Shown in pieces: positions 20,251-33,700 of a stretch of DNA of 64,000 nt (positions within the stretch are counted from its first letter, which is position 1; the number at the start of each line of letters is the position of its first letter). The stretch covers positions 3,844,001 to 3,908,000 of the forward strand of contig NC_044010.1 of NCBI RefSeq assembly GCF_900496995.4, read 5' to 3'. A program made the translations under genes and the position numbers. This DNA comes from Aquila chrysaetos chrysaetos. Taxonomy: Eukaryota; Chordata; Aves; Accipitriformes; Accipitridae. Below the pieces are notes generated by a model. That model was not told the DNA's origin and made no database searches. It worked only from the letters and a program-made list of their open reading frames with translations.

Positions 20251-23200
20251 CACCTCTGCAGACCTAGGTATCTTTATACCACCAGCCTTGCTGCTGTTTT
20301 CCTGGGAGGGGGGTAAGATGTGAAACACAGCCTGAATGACAGTTAAAGGACAGGATGTTTCCCAGAAAGGGTGTTGAACACATGCCAATGAGCACTCTGT
20401 TTTTCTAAAGCCTTGTGCTGGAAGCCTGCTAATACAACACATTCAGGTAATATATTTGGGGATTACAAAAAACGTCTCTGATGGCTTGCAGTGAAAAATA
20501 TTCCCTTTATTTATTTGTTTGTTTGTTTCACATTAGGAACTAAAGGAAGAATTTTATCTATTTCACCTGTGACAGCAAATATCTACTTAATTGATTTTTC
20601 TCCTTGCTCAGTGACTCCTGATGCTGTAGGTCTATCCAGCTACAGTTTTGGCCATTGGTGAAATGCAAAAGAAACTTTCCTGTGTGTGCCTCTCAGCTGT
20701 ATTCCCACAGCCCGTGCTTCATGTCCTATCTTGTGGTTCCCAGGACCAAAGCAGACCCACATGGTTAAGCACATCGCAAGGAAAACGCAGCTCAGGGCTG
20801 CACCCTCCTTTGCTCCATAGGGATGGGTCATGCAGTGGTCACGCATGTCAAGGATGGACAGACAGTTTGGGCTGTTAAACTCTGACAACACTCTGTTGGG
20901 CAAGTGCAAATGAGATTTACTCTGGTTTTCTTTGGAGGCTCACAATCTGGCTAAACTGGGACAGTTTTTCAGGATATGACAGAAGTTATATCCCCCGCAG
21001 TGGAAGCCCTTTCAAGCCAAATGTCTAGTCTCTGCTCCACAGAAGCTTTAGAGCTTCTCAAAGAAAGGCAGTGCGAGTCAATTTTAAACTACAGATGCAT
21101 CTGTTTCTTTTTCTCTAGCCTCATTCCAGGAAACTGCTTTTGAACTGCTTCAGATTAAACTCAGCTCCCCCAATCCAAACCACCAGAGACATCCACCACG
21201 GCAGATCTCAACCTCAAGGGTCACATTTGGCTAGGTTATAAGACATTGGGAACAGATTCTTATAATGTAACCAGCCTTGTAGAAAGCGTTGTCAAAACCT
21301 GTGTTTTCTTGTTTTCTACAAAAAGGTATTGCAGAAAGCAAATAGAGAGCTGAAAGCAACCACCTATTGATCTGTACCTATCTGCAACACTAAGGGCCCT
21401 ATTTCTGCCACATTCATTTTTCTGTCTTTTCAGTAAACCAGCTACTACCGTGATCCCTTCTCCTTTCAACCTCTGCATACACCCACTGGCGCATTAATCC
21501 CTAGAAATCACCTCTTGCGGTTGCTTGATGGATGAATTCAGCAGAGGCACGTCCTGCTAATATATCAATACTGTGTGTTAGGCCAGGCTCAAGGGGTCTG
21601 CTTTCGAGTGATTGGCAAGAGAGAGGCCATAGCGTGCACTCTACCTGTGAGATGGATCCCCTGGGAGAAGAGGTGTAGAAAGGAGAGGGGATGTGCTGCT
21701 CATGCAAATTTTCTACATTAGATTAGCCCCTGGCATTGATGCACAGAAGCAGGTTGCTCCCAATTGCTAGGATTCAAAAGGCAAGGGACACAAAGGAGCA
21801 GTGCTGGCTGGTCCTACGATCCCCATACCTTGTTTAATCCTGCCGTGGAGAAGAATAACTGATGACTGCTGGAACCGAACAACTCCTGTCTGAAAGGAGC
21901 ATGTACCTGCCTGGCTTGGAGTGGTAGATGCCAACCAAGGGAGGATTTCATCCATAAGGAAACAGCTCCACCTGTGTGATTTAAACGAGATATGAGACAC
22001 TTAGATTTCTAAAGCTTACATGAGCATAACCACTGCTTGTACTCATTGCTTTTTAAGTGTCTTTATTTGCATTTCTGTTGGCGAGAACAGGTCAGCTTCA
22101 GCTTGTTCACTGTTTTTGATCTGTTTCTTTTTTCTGGCTCCCTCTCTTTGAGCCAGTGGGAGTCAGGCACCCCGGAGTTAGGCACCTGCATGCACGTCAA
22201 TAAACTTGCTGGATTGGTAGGGGAAGATGGACACATTCAGTGGGATCTGTTGTGTGCCACTTCTGAAAATGAGGCAGAGCTAGAAATCTCACTTGAAATG
22301 ACTGTTTCTGAAAATCTTGGCCAGGACCAGTTCTTGTGTTTTGCACATCTCTCTCTGCTCCTCCCCAAAACTGATGCTATTACTTTGCTGTGTTTATTGC
22401 AACCTGGGTGCAATCAGTTCTCATGGTGAATATCCCTTTAACAGTCCTACACTGATTACTCATGTGCTACCTGCTCAATGGAAAAGAGTCAGTGAATCTC
22501 ATTTCTTCACTTGCCAAAGATTCCCCTGCCTCCCCTTCCATTGCTATATTTCTGGAAGCTCTTTTCCTCCTTTTTATTTTAGTCCTGGGTGTCCCCTGAG
22601 CTTGGTGATTGCATTTAAAACAGACACAACGACATTATGAAGCATTAAACTAATGGCATTTGAGACCATTTTTCTCCTGTAAACCATTACGACGTCCCTG
22701 GAACGGCTGGCAGAGGGCTGAGCACCAGTGCCGCCATCCAGGGCTGCATCCCTCTCTGCCGCTCGGCACCCGCTTTGGGATTCGAGGTGCCATCTCTTGT
22801 GCTGCTCTCGCTGTAACAGTCCCTGAGAAAGCTGTTTTGATCTTCAGATGAGTTGTTTGGCACGACCATAATGACAAATACGTGAATGGGGGGTTAACCA
22901 TGAATTGCAAAGTACCCATCAAATCCCCAAGGTGGAGAGGAATATATCTTCCTTCACACCCTTTTGATGTATAGTTAATTACACGAATCTGGAACTGTTA
23001 CCATGTGCAAACACAGTGAAAATTGACTTTCTAAGCCATCCCTGGCCCCTCTGCATATGTCGCTCGCTCTAGCCCAGTACCGTGCTCTGTCTGTACACAC
23101 ACAAATATATAATCAGTGCTGTTTTAGACTCTTTTTTGATAATCCGGCTTTATAAAACGTTAGAGGGATAGAACGGAATGTAGCATCCTTCAGGCCTGAT

Positions 23201-23789
23201 GCAGCTTTTTTAAAAAGAAGAGAAAAAAAACTTATTTTATATTGGTTGTTCTTTCTCTTGCCTGAATAAAAGCTTTAGCACAGCTTGAAAGGGTTGCATG
23301 TGCTGAAATGTAGCCCAAGGATATGTGTTATTATCCATCCCCTCTTGACCAGCAGGGTCTCGGCTCTCTCTCCCTTTCAGCCTTTTGTTTGAACAGATGG
23401 GATTGGGGAACGAAGGGAAAGAAAGGCAGTCTGTTCTCATTAACGCTCCCAGTACACAAACACAAACCTGAGCACAGGGGACCTACAGAACAGGACTGAT
23501 TCCACTCCATACACATCCACTGAGACCATATGTACCCACACACAAAGGCAGACAGAAGACCCACATCGAGCCAGCTACTAGGCATTTACCAAGGATGACT
23601 CCTCACCAACTAATTAAAAATATTTTTTTTTCAAAAGCCCTCATAGGTCATTTCCTTTTTATTCAGCTGCAGAATTTAAAATATAACCTTCAACCGATGT
23701 GGTGTTGAGGCTGTTTTAAAAGAAAGATTGTCATCAAGTCAGCCTAAAAGCTGAGCTGGGAGCATTTGGTGTGTCTTGGTCTGATGTGA
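20251..23789. other. Intergenic region, no gene recognised
   Basis: Only short open frames occur here. The interval 22960-23190 is complex and AT-balanced with TTAATTA near 22976 and TATAAAACG near 23152, giving the texture of a conserved noncoding element without proof. A TTTA/TTTG simple repeat lies near 20505-20528. Confidence 0.5.
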
Positions 23790-24130
23790 GCTATGTGAAG
23801 AGGTTTCAGGCTGAACCTGCCAGACCAGGGATGACGTTCATCCAGCCCAGCCTCCTGGCAAGGGCCAAGGCTGCTTCTTCTGGAAAAGGTGCTCAAAAAC
23901 CTGCTCTCGGCCATGATGGACTACCTGTCCATTGAGAACATCACCTCACAAACTCTGCGGCTAGGGTAGGCTGTAACATTTCAAAGCTGAATTCTTCTGT
24001 TTCCATCACGGCTCTTGCATACTTGTCCATATTTACTGATAGAATTCTCGGAATCACTATTTAAACAAATATTTGATGCTTTTTTTTTGATTGGTTGTTG
24101 GCCTCAGTGATGTCCTGTGGCAGCGAATGC
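23790..24130 (-). mobile_element. Possible degraded CR1 fragment, inverted
   Basis: The + strand reads like the reverse complement of a CR1 3' region. It has CATCCAGCCCAGCCTCCTGG near 23839, then AAAACCTGCTCTC...ATGATGGA near 23895-23921 and later CTTGTCCATATTTACTG near 24023. The order resembles inverted avian/sauropsid CR1 tails, but divergence is high and no terminal octamer repeat is seen. Confidence 0.35.
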
Positions 24131-27100
24131 CTGCATGGGCAGCATGTGGGGCAACATCTCCTTCTAGCAAAGCTTGACTCCTCACTTTGGAGAAGGAGAA
24201 GCCACTCCAAGCTCTGCAGCCTGGTGGCTTGCCACCTCGCGGAAGTTGAGCAGAGGTGACCACCCGCAGTCTGTGACAAACCCAAAGCCACTTGAACTAG
24301 CTTGCGAAGACGGGGAGGTGAGGTGGGTTCCTCAGCACCCCACGCATCCATCATATGTGCGGGACACGCACAGATGGCTACTGCGGCATGGCTGGCACAT
24401 GGCAACTCATTAAGCCACTGTACCACAGCTGCATGCCGGGCTCAGACCATGCTTGGAGCCATGGAAGAGCAGGTCTCTGCCCGAGCACGGTAAGCTTTTC
24501 CAGATACAGAGCATCTCCTGCTCCCCTTCCCAGCTGGCAACCCTCACTGCAGCGTGGAAAGGGTTTTTGGGCAACTCAGGTCTCGCTGCCTCCTCCTTCC
24601 TCTCCAGGTCAGCTCTGGCTCCGTTTGTGTTCACCTGCCCTCCCCAGCTCTAACTGGGTCAGGCCTGAAGGGAAGACGTGCCAGACATCTGCAGCTGCTT
24701 AACAAGGAGCCCCCAGATCAGAAGCACGACGGGCTCTTGGCGGCTCCGAAACAAGCACTGGCGAAAGCGAGTAGAGTCAGGAACCAATACCCCAAATAGG
24801 GTCTTTGGTTAAAGCCCCTGACTGACCTTTGTATTTGATCATATTTCCCTAGGAGCCTCTCTATACCCTAACAAACATCATATCTTTATTTAGCTGTCAG
24901 CTAACAAGGTAAGTGAAACTCGAGAGTGACTCTCCTCCAGCCGCAGTATGCTGCAGTGAGCTGGAGACATGGCAGGCTCTTTCCTCAAGTGTATAAGGAA
25001 ACACCCGTGTATTATGTCCAGCATCAGGTAGATCTATATTTCATTACAGCCCCGGGCATTTGACATGTAGTCTCAAGAAAAGAGAGCTGTCATTTTTTTC
25101 CCCAGGTATTGCAAGTGTAGGGAACGCAGACCAGAAAATGAAGTGGTTCTCCCCGCAGGGCTGTTTGCAGAAAGATCACAGGAGGGCCAAGGCGGAGAAG
25201 CATTAGTACCTCTGCTCGCAAGCTCTCACATGCTCTCTGGGCATGCACAGGCAGGTTTCCATAGCTGCACACCTCCCTTGAACACCATCGCACCGACACA
25301 TGTGCTTCAGGTTATTGCCAGCAGACAAGCAGCTGGCAAGGCACCCTCTGCCGACTTTTTTCCATGCACGGTTGCCCAGTTTCCACAAATAAGAGCAGCA
25401 GGGGCAGAGCCCAAATGCAGCCCCCCTGCTACCCAACCATGGAGTGGCACAGAGCAAGCTAAAGGCTTACAGGCAGCTCTGCAGGCAGTGGGTCCAGGCT
25501 GCACGTGAGCTATACCATGAAGGTGGAGGCTCCGATGCTAGCTCCATGGCAAGCCACCTCAGGCCCCACTGCTTTTATTAGCTGAAGCACAGCTTGTGTC
25601 CTGAAGCAGCATCACTTCAGTGTGGTGCAGAGTACGGTTAATAAACCTTGATGGGCCTGAACAGGCAGCAAGCCGGCCCAGCACAGCACTCCTCGGATCA
25701 CTGTCAGTGAAGGCAGCACAAGTAGGAGCCAGGGCCAGGACACATCACTTGGTACAAAGTTCAGGAGAAACCCCTATATCTCTGTAGCACACCTCCCAGT
25801 GCTCCCAGCCCAGGACCAATACCTACAGTTAGCAACATTCCTCCTGAGGTCTGCCCACACCTCACAAGCTATGAACATCAGCTTTAATTGCACAGTACTT
25901 TAGGCAGGCAACAGTTAGCAGAAGAGACCAAACCACCAGCCACCAATTTCAGCAGCCTGTAAGAACAACATCACTATCTCTAAGCTGACACTTTGCCCAT
26001 TAGCGCATCTGCATGGCACCAGGAAGAGAAAATAGATCCTGCTCTTAAAAACCCAGTCAGCCAACCAAGGAACACAGGCCCCCAAGCTTTTCAAAGGAAA
26101 ACACTCAAAGTTTGGGCTTGGCAAACACAATATGGCTCAGAAGCTTTCACTCTTCCCAGCAAGAAATGGGAATGCTTTCAGCCAGACCATTACAACCTGT
26201 TTACAAGGGAAGAAAATAAAAAAACCCAACAATCCAGAAAAAGAAAAGCTTAACAGTCAGAAGGGTCAGCTGAAGTCTAGGAGTATCAAGGTTCCTTAGT
26301 TTTCCTCTGTCTTTTTGGCAGAGGCAATTCTACAAATTCAACTCTTGCTTTCACCCCATACCAGAAAAGCAGCCTGGAATTTGAAGTTTCACATCTAACA
26401 AAAACTCTTTGCAAAGAAATGACTTTCAGATCAATGAAAATATTTTGCTTTACCTTAAAAAAAGCCTAGGTGACAAGCTCCTTGAAAATGAAATACTGAA
26501 ACAGAGCATTTCAATAACTTGGAGATGTTCCACCTTTACATTACTTATGGGGGGAAAAGTGCCTGTGTACAATCAAAAGGAGCTCACAGTGCAGCTGCAA
26601 AGACAGCAGACAGCTTGGGCTGCGAGTCATCCTGCTTCAGTTATGCTGGGTCATAGAAAGATTGGTCAAACTCCTCTCTGTGGGTATTTCCAAAATGTCC
26701 CAAAGCTGTAAAGATAAGCCTGATAGGTACAAAGTGATCCTCCTCCTAGTAGCTATACCTTTTCCCTACGCAGCTGCTACTAGCCAAGCTTGGAAACAGG
26801 ATGCTGAAAGACAGCTCTTTGGTCCAGTAAAGTTGTCACAAAATTGCATATGATGTTTTGCTCTGTCATGTACCAGAGAATCTCTTTCAGACCATCTGTG
26901 CCTCAGAGCGCAGGATAGCACTGTGCTACCTGAGCCTGCAGTGCCATGGGAGAGATCAGCCTGTGTCAGGCTGTGTCCTGGTGTCACCAGAAAACCACTG
27001 CTTGAGCTCAATCCTTTGACACTTGCTTGGGTCAGCAGCTGTCAGCAGCTGGATGCACCCTGCCGTACCCCAGCTCTCACATCTTTTCAGATGCCTGGAA

Positions 27101-27289
27101 CAGAAAACGGACAAACGCCCAGGGTACCACCACCAATGGGGCTCAGGGGGCCAAATCCCAAATGCCAGCTAGCAGTGGGGCGGCCCACCAATGCTAACAG
27201 GAGCGCTCCTTGGGCCTATATGATCTATCAGTGTAGATATACCTGTTTATACTCAGCTGAAAAGGACCGAGGGATTACAAGTGGAGGCC
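24131..27289. other. Intergenic region, no gene recognised
   Basis: No exon with family similarity or convincing splice signals. Overlapping open frames of up to about 120 codons around 24170-24700 and 25140-25510 occur on both strands and are treated as chance. Confidence 0.5.
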
Positions 27290-27700
27290 AAGCAGAGTCT
27301 CCTCATTGCAAATAATGCCATCCACATTCCGGACTACATTAGGAGGAAGGTGGCCAGCGGATCAAGAGAAATTATTATCCCAATCTGCTCAGCGCTGGTG
27401 AGGCTGCACCTAGATATTTTGTCCTGTTTGGACCCCCAGTTCCAAAGAGATGTTGAAAAACTTGGAAGCATCAACTGAGATGGTGAGGGGCCTGGAGCAT
27501 ATAACCTATGAGAAAAGGTTGTAGGAGCTGGGCTTGTACTCTGGTGAAGAGAGACTACTAGGCAGTATAACAGCAGCCTACACTTATTTCAAAGGGAGCT
27601 CCAAAGATGATGAGCCAAAGTCTCATACAGTCCTAGTCACCTACAGGCTGTGGAGACGATGCAGAGAGGCTTGAGGGAGAGTTCAGTGCAACAGCCCCTA
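27290..27700 (+). mobile_element. CR1 LINE fragment (ORF2 C-terminus to 3' region)
   Basis: The + strand follows the familiar avian CR1 order. It runs GCAAATAATGCCATCC...CATTAGGAGGAAGGTGGCCAGC near 27308-27360, then ATCCCAATCTGCTCAGCGCTGGTGAGGCTGCACCTAGA (split here only as landmarks near 27377-27414). Next is GAGGGGCCTGGAGCATATAACCTATGAG near 27484-27511, then AGGAGCTGGGCTTGTACTCTGG near 27523. These correspond to the last reverse-transcriptase residues of CR1. Indels and stops show an inactive truncated copy. The far end is uncertain. Confidence 0.8.
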
Positions 27701-29112
27701 AAAACAGGCAGAACCATTTGGGAGCCAGAGCCACTGCAGGCAGAATGCGACTGCCCTCTCTCCTAAGTTTTCTTGGGATCAATAGCCAGAGGTCTCAGTT
27801 CAAGTCAAGGGTCAAGTGTTTTCATTGAGCTTCAGAAGTTGTGATAACTCCTCCATGCAACACAGGCAGCTCCAGAAATACCTCAGCTGTGCAGGGATGT
27901 TTTTAAACTGGTCCTGGCTGTAGTTTTGCATTATTTCCCTCCATCTCCCTGCATAATTCTCCTCCAAATGAATGTGGGACCATGACCACCCTAATCCATC
28001 TACAGTGTTTAAACTTGGATCACAGCTAATACAAAGGGGCTGGAGACAGCAAGTAAAACACCATATGTTAATTAGCTTTGAAAATTGCACAAGTCCAAAG
28101 CCAAAACTTCCCTTCATCTGAACTCTGCAGAACTGCTGATATGGATGGAGATCTGAATCTTGTGTCTGGCTGATCCAAGTGCTCCTAAGTGGCAGTCCCC
28201 TATTGATGAGGGAGGATGGGCTGGCTGCGGGACTGCAGCTGCTAGTTGCTACCAGTTCCCAGTACTTCAACTCTGCCCGGCCTGCCACTCATTCTGTTGT
28301 CACTGAAATAGCTGAAGCTGGGATGTTCAGCTTGAATGGCTCTTCAGCTTTGCTGCTTGAACCAGTTTCTACCTGACAGCTCACTCTTGCTCCCAGTTAC
28401 AAGGAAAACCAAGACACCCAGCGCAGCTATGGCACAGACTGCGGCTTAGGTGCCAAGCTGTGAAAGAAAAGGGAAACTGGGGTGGGTAAGGAGGCCCACC
28501 TGAAGATGGGCTCCACCTCCCTCCTTGCTCCAGGGCCCAGCTCCATGACATCAGTAGTCACAAGAGCTCAGCTCCCCAGCAGCTCACTCTACGCATTTGC
28601 ATTCAAGCCTTGTGTGTGAATGTGATTTAGGGTCCTCAAGAAAAACTTGGTCCTTTGGTCTCAGATGGTGGGTGCACAGGGAGGACAGCGGAGAGAACAA
28701 GCAGCCCATCTTGCAATCCAAAATGAAATAAGAGGGCTCAGCAGCGGCAGCGCTGGCAGGAGGAGCAGCGGCCCCTCCGCGCTGTCTGGACGATTTCCCA
28801 GAAGGGACGGCAAGGCCTGTGTAATCAGGCTCAGCTGGTAATCAGGCAAAGTCCAAACTAGCATAAAGACTAAATTATCCCTTAGTCCTTCCAGCTCAGG
28901 GGAAAGGATATTGATAGGGGAGGCGAGGATGGCTGCTGGCCTGCAGCTGCCAGCAGCAGCCCATGCAGACAGAGAAACATCTTTCCACCTAACCTGCCCC
29001 TCGCCCCATTGTCATTCAAATAGCCAGCGCCTGGCCTGCAAAAGGGCACATGCAAATCCCAAACCCCCTGCTCAGCTGCACACCAGCATAGCTGCGGGCA
29101 CCCTGTGGCCCC

Positions 29113-29131
29113 GGGGGGGGGGGGGGGGGGG
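29113..29131. repeat. Poly-G run (19 G)
   Basis: A pure G homopolymer followed by TTGTGTGTG. It is a probable site of assembly length error and of G-quadruplex formation. Confidence 0.9.
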
Positions 29132-29341
29132 TTGTGTGTGGAAATAACACCATCTGCGCCCCTGGGGGCTCACGGAGAGCTGCCCAAAAACCCCGCCGCT
29201 TGCTCGCTCCTCCGGTTCACCCCGACTTTCTCCTCTCTCTGGGTTACAAAAAGGGGGAGCGATGCCAGGCTGCCTGAGTCGGCACGAAGCGTGGGCCCAG
29301 CGGACGAGGCTAAACCCGAGTCCCACTGGCCGAGTAACCTC

Positions 29342-29379
29342 GGTTCCATCAGTGCTGGAAGGTTCCATCAGTGCTGGAA
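29342..29379. repeat. Exact 19-bp tandem duplication
   Basis: The unit GGTTCCATCAGTGCTGGAA occurs twice back to back (29342-29360 and 29361-29379) without a mismatch, indicating a recent slippage event. Confidence 0.95.
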
Positions 29380-29929
29380 GAGTGTTGCAATATCCCACCC
29401 TGGGAAAGGTAAGGGTCTGCCTTGCCGCTGGATTCAACCTCTGGAGGAGGGTTTATCGTGCCTTTTAAAGCCCAGTAGACCCGTCCCCACCTGTTCAAAA
29501 ATTGTAGCCCTCAAAGTTACACGACCATCTTTAAACCACGAGATTTAGTTGAAGTAAATCGGCTTTTGTGTGTGTGTTTGGTTGGGAGGGGGCGAGCTCT
29601 TTTTACACTTTCTGAACCTCTAAAACCCCACCATGGAGCACGACTTCAAGCTGCCCTCTGCAGCTTCTGGGGGCTGAGGGAAGGCAGGGAGGGAGATGGG
29701 GGGTAAATCTTAGGTTTTACAAACAGAAAGCCAAAACCCGAATTTCACACTAGCGGTCACCTCCGTGGTCCTCCGACTCTCAGCCACCTCTCCTCACACT
29801 GCGGCCCCTCCGTCGGCTGTGCAAACGCTGTTTGTGAGGTAACGCACTGGAGCCCGCACCTCGGAAAAACCGCCGGTTTTAGGAAAAAAAACCAAAAAAA
29901 AACCCCAAAAAAACCCCAACTACCTCACG

Positions 29930-30700
29930 GCGCAGGGCGGGAAGCAGGCAGCGCCACGCGCGGAGCGGCGGCGCCACCTAGCGGCCGGCGGGGGCGGCCG
30001 GCGCCCTCTGTGGGGACGAGGCCGCCCCGCTGCTGGCAAGGCGGGAAGCCCCCCCCCAAAAAAAAAACATAAAATAAAATAAATAAATGGACGGCGTCGC
30101 TTTGTTCAGCAGGGATTTGCGAAGGGGATGCTGCGTGGGTAACAGCTGCCTGCGCAGGGCGTGCCGAGGACTTTCGGAGGGGTTGGGCGGTTCTCTGATG
30201 GGAAAAGGTGAGGGTCTCAAAAATGTGAAGTAAGGCCTGCGGGCTTCGTGAGGGACAGCGGCCAGGCGGAGGTATGAGGCTGGGTTATCGCCTCGCTGCA
30301 CGGCGAGCTCCGCTCTTAACTTACTCCGCTGGGAAACGCGCACCCGGACAGACATCTTCACCAAGGAGGGGTTTGTCTGCGTCGCCCCCGTCAGAAATCG
30401 GTGGCCGTGCGTGCGCTGGCCAGGAACGCTCGCCGTGTCCCTCGCCCCATACTGTGGCAACTGGGGAAAGTTGTGGCCGCCTTACTCTCCGTCCCGTGTT
30501 TGTGCAGCACCGGGCGGCGTGGATGTCTGCTCTCCCAGCCGCGCTCCTCCGGGATCTGGGAATGCGAGTGGGAGAGATTTGTTTGCCATTTTCCTCTTTA
30601 AGGAAGCAGACCCTGCGGGACTTTAGGAACGGGGCAAGAGCAGAGACGTCAAGGGCGGCAGGCTGCAGGGAGCAAGAGGGCAACCTCACTCGGAGGACGT
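29930..30700. promoter_or_regulatory. Orphan CpG island between NHLH2 and CASQ2
   Basis: CpG dinucleotides are strongly enriched from 29930 to 30050 and remain frequent to about 30700, in contrast to the flanks. No recognised gene starts here: the longest frame, 170 codons at 30274-30786, has no family similarity. The island holds a full-consensus CTCF motif. It could be an insulator or the promoter of an unannotated noncoding RNA. Confidence 0.55.
29969..29984 (-). promoter_or_regulatory. Predicted CTCF binding site
   Basis: Read on the minus strand, the 16 bases are CCGCTAGGTGGCGCCG. This fits the vertebrate CTCF core consensus CCRSYAGRKGGCRSYR at every position. A second, weaker GCGCCCTCTGTGG-like match follows at about 30000-30012 in the same orientation. 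CTCF sites commonly act as insulators and loop anchors. Occupancy cannot be judged from sequence. Confidence 0.55.
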
Positions 30701-33700
30701 GGTCGTCCCATCACCTACTTTGCCTGTGTCGGAGGAGATGGAGAGATCTGCGTCCTGCAGTGGCAGGCACACCACCGTGCAGGTGACACGGGGGGCTATA
30801 TCCCACCGCCTAGGAGACTCGAGAGCCACCAGCTCAGTCTGATGACCTGCTCTCGCTCTTCTGACAACTCCGAGCTAAAGCAAAGTCACTTTGGAGCTTC
30901 AGAGTTTGGGTCCTCATTTAGACCTCTGCAAGCGGGCACTGGGTCTCCGAGAAGGGACAGCCTTGATCAGCTACCCCAGAAGAGACTTCGTTAATTAGAA
31001 ATTACTGATGTGTCTGTAGCTGACAATTTGCAAGGAGCTGTTGATGCCTGGATGTATGCTTCTGACTCGGCCCAGCCTACCCATCACAAATCAGCCACTA
31101 ATAGAAAAGAGCTCAGAATCCTGTTATATTAATTGCACCGCATCATTTAAGAAGCTCTATCTAGCTAAATCTTGAAGGACCTTCAGGAGTTGGGCTCTGA
31201 TCCAGGAAAACGGTGACCCACATGCTTAACTTCTAGCACAAGGGCAGACCTAATGGGTTGCAAAATTAAGCACAGACCTAAGTGTTTTCAGCTGGGTTCA
31301 GGGCTGTACAGGCTAACACTTCACAGAAGGTCAACACCTCGCAGCATGTCAGCATCAGCGGGGTGGCGGATGGAGTGCTGCTTCCTAATTTTACTCATGC
31401 TAATAAATTCCCCACCTGTGTCCAGTAATTTACAGGGAAAAAAAAGGCCAACCTGCTGTCACTGGGTAGCTAGAGATAGCGCTGGTCACAGTGTTTGGTT
31501 CACGAGAGTTCCATAAGTGAAGTCTCTCAGGTTCTGAGGGTTGTGGGCAGGTTTGGTTGCTCCTGCACCTTCTCCCTGGGTACCAGGCTCACCAGGTTTC
31601 CTTCACAATGCTTCCAGTGAATGGGGGGGTTTAGGGCCTGACACTCAAGCAGTGTCATCCAGCTCTCATCTGAGACAGAGGTTAAGTACAGGAAGGAAAT
31701 TTTGGATAAAAAAAAAAAATTTGCAATTAAAAATGTCAAAAGAAATACTTTCACTGTTTTATCGGAACAGTTCTGTCAAATTAAAACACAATTGTAAAGT
31801 CCTTTATGTTACAGGATCTGTGCTTTCTGCCACTGGAGAGTTTTAGCTGGATATTTTTCAATTAACACTTCAATTAATGTCATTGAGGATCTGCCTGAGA
31901 TAATTCTTAGGTAGCCTTCCCCTTTTTGGCATGTGCAGTTATTTGGATTCACGCCGTCAGCATAAATTGTGCTGTTCAGCCACATAGTTCTGTGTATGAT
32001 GACAACACATGGAAGTCAAAAGGACTTACTTAAGTACTTGGGGTCTTCAGCAGATTTGAAAAATATTAACTGCATCACTGAATCAGGCCCTGTCCTCATT
32101 CATTTAGCTGCCTAAATCTCTGCTTTGTTGGTCTAATCTGGACAAATAGTAATCAGAACGAACTGTAGGAGCAGCAAAACAATAAAAGTTTCACATCTCC
32201 ACAAGACTAGCCTTAAATATTGAATTGCCTGTTTAAACCCTGAAAATCTGCTACTTGCAAATGAAATAGTGATCCAGAAATGACTGTAGCCTGAAATTGG
32301 TCTTTAAAAAGGCATTGTGTTCATAAATCTGCAAGCTTTAACTCAGACAAAATAGTAATGTAAGTAGTCCAGAAAATGTCACTTTATGGCAAGGCAGGCA
32401 TTTGTATCTTGTCAAAATGTCCCAGATAGCATAAGGAAAGCGCTGTAATCCTCCTGGGAAACTTTCCCTCTGTACTAGATTGAAATGGAAAGAAAGAAAA
32501 AAAACCCAACAAAACCACACAGAAAAAAAGGAAGGAAGAAAAAAAAAAAAGTCAAGAAAAAGATCTTGACCAAGGAAGAATGGTTATATTTACTAATTTA
32601 AAGCTACCTTTGTTTCTTGCTAGTGGCTGGTAAGAATGGAACACAAACTGCTGTGCTAGATCATTTTAGATCCTCTTTTCACATATGACATTTGCCTAAC
32701 TGCACTAACAGTAACTCCAGCTCAAATTACTCCATCCCTGCCATGTATATCCACACCTGCTAATCTGGGGAGCTTTGTGGAGCTTAGTTACAGCCTTCAG
32801 CGTGCGGATGCTACGCACAGCCGTGACGTGTGGCTCCTGAGTGGCGAAAGACCGAAGTTTGCAGTCCTGGTTCATGACACCATGCACGTGCTCTGAGACA
32901 GAAGAGGATGAAGAACACCATCAATGTACAACCTCGATTCTTACCTAAAAACTGTCACACCCTCCAAGCTGACTTGTATCTCCCACCCACCAAAATACCT
33001 CCCATTCAGGGGTCTCCAGCCTTCACTAGGACCACAGCACTCAGTAAGGGACCGGCTGAGAGCAATGTCATATTTTGCTCTCCCTGTCGAACCATGAGGA
33101 ATATCTGGATGTTGGCCACAGGCTGGCATCTGATGGTCTAATCTTCTCTTTAGTACAACTCTGCTTGGAGTGTAAGGCTGCCAGCTGTACAAGTAACTCC
33201 AAAGTCACCTTTGACGAACTCAGAGGAGAAGGGTCCAAGCCTATATCCAGTGCAGGAGCCATGCCCTAGTTTTTGAGATCCTCCTTACCCACCGTGCCGA
33301 CTAAAATGCACCTGAAGAAGAAAACTCTTCACCTGCCTGCGGACAGCCTATCTCCCACAGGGTTGTAGCAGCTTACACTTTCCTTGCACCACTAGTGAAA
33401 GCCACACACCTCCCGGTGTTTACACTAGAAACCAGGCACCGTATCTCCTGTGCACCCTCTTTGCCCCATCCTCTTTCCCCCCACCCGGCCACCCCCAGGT
33501 CCGGTCTGCCGGCGGGTGGGAGGCTCCTTGGCACACGGGGATGGAAACAGGAGCACACTGTGTGGAATGACTCCCCGTGCCCGGGGGAGAGCTGACCTCT
33601 GCAAGCTGGCACGCTGCAGCAGAGGCAAGCGTTATAAATACAAGCGAACCCAGCAGCCCTTTATGGAAGCCACGGCCCAGGCTGCAGCTCAGGGGTGCTG

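Larger units (their letters stand above)
27701..29929. other. Intergenic region with poly-G and short duplications
   Basis: No gene was recognised. The stretch contains a 19-G run (29113-29131), an exact 19-bp tandem duplication (29342-29379), and an A/C-rich low-complexity tract at about 29880-29922 that borders the following CpG island. Confidence 0.6.

Noticed and set aside
30274-30786. 170-codon frame in the orphan CpG island
   Set aside because: Loss of stop codons is expected in GC-rich DNA, and no similarity to a known protein was seen.
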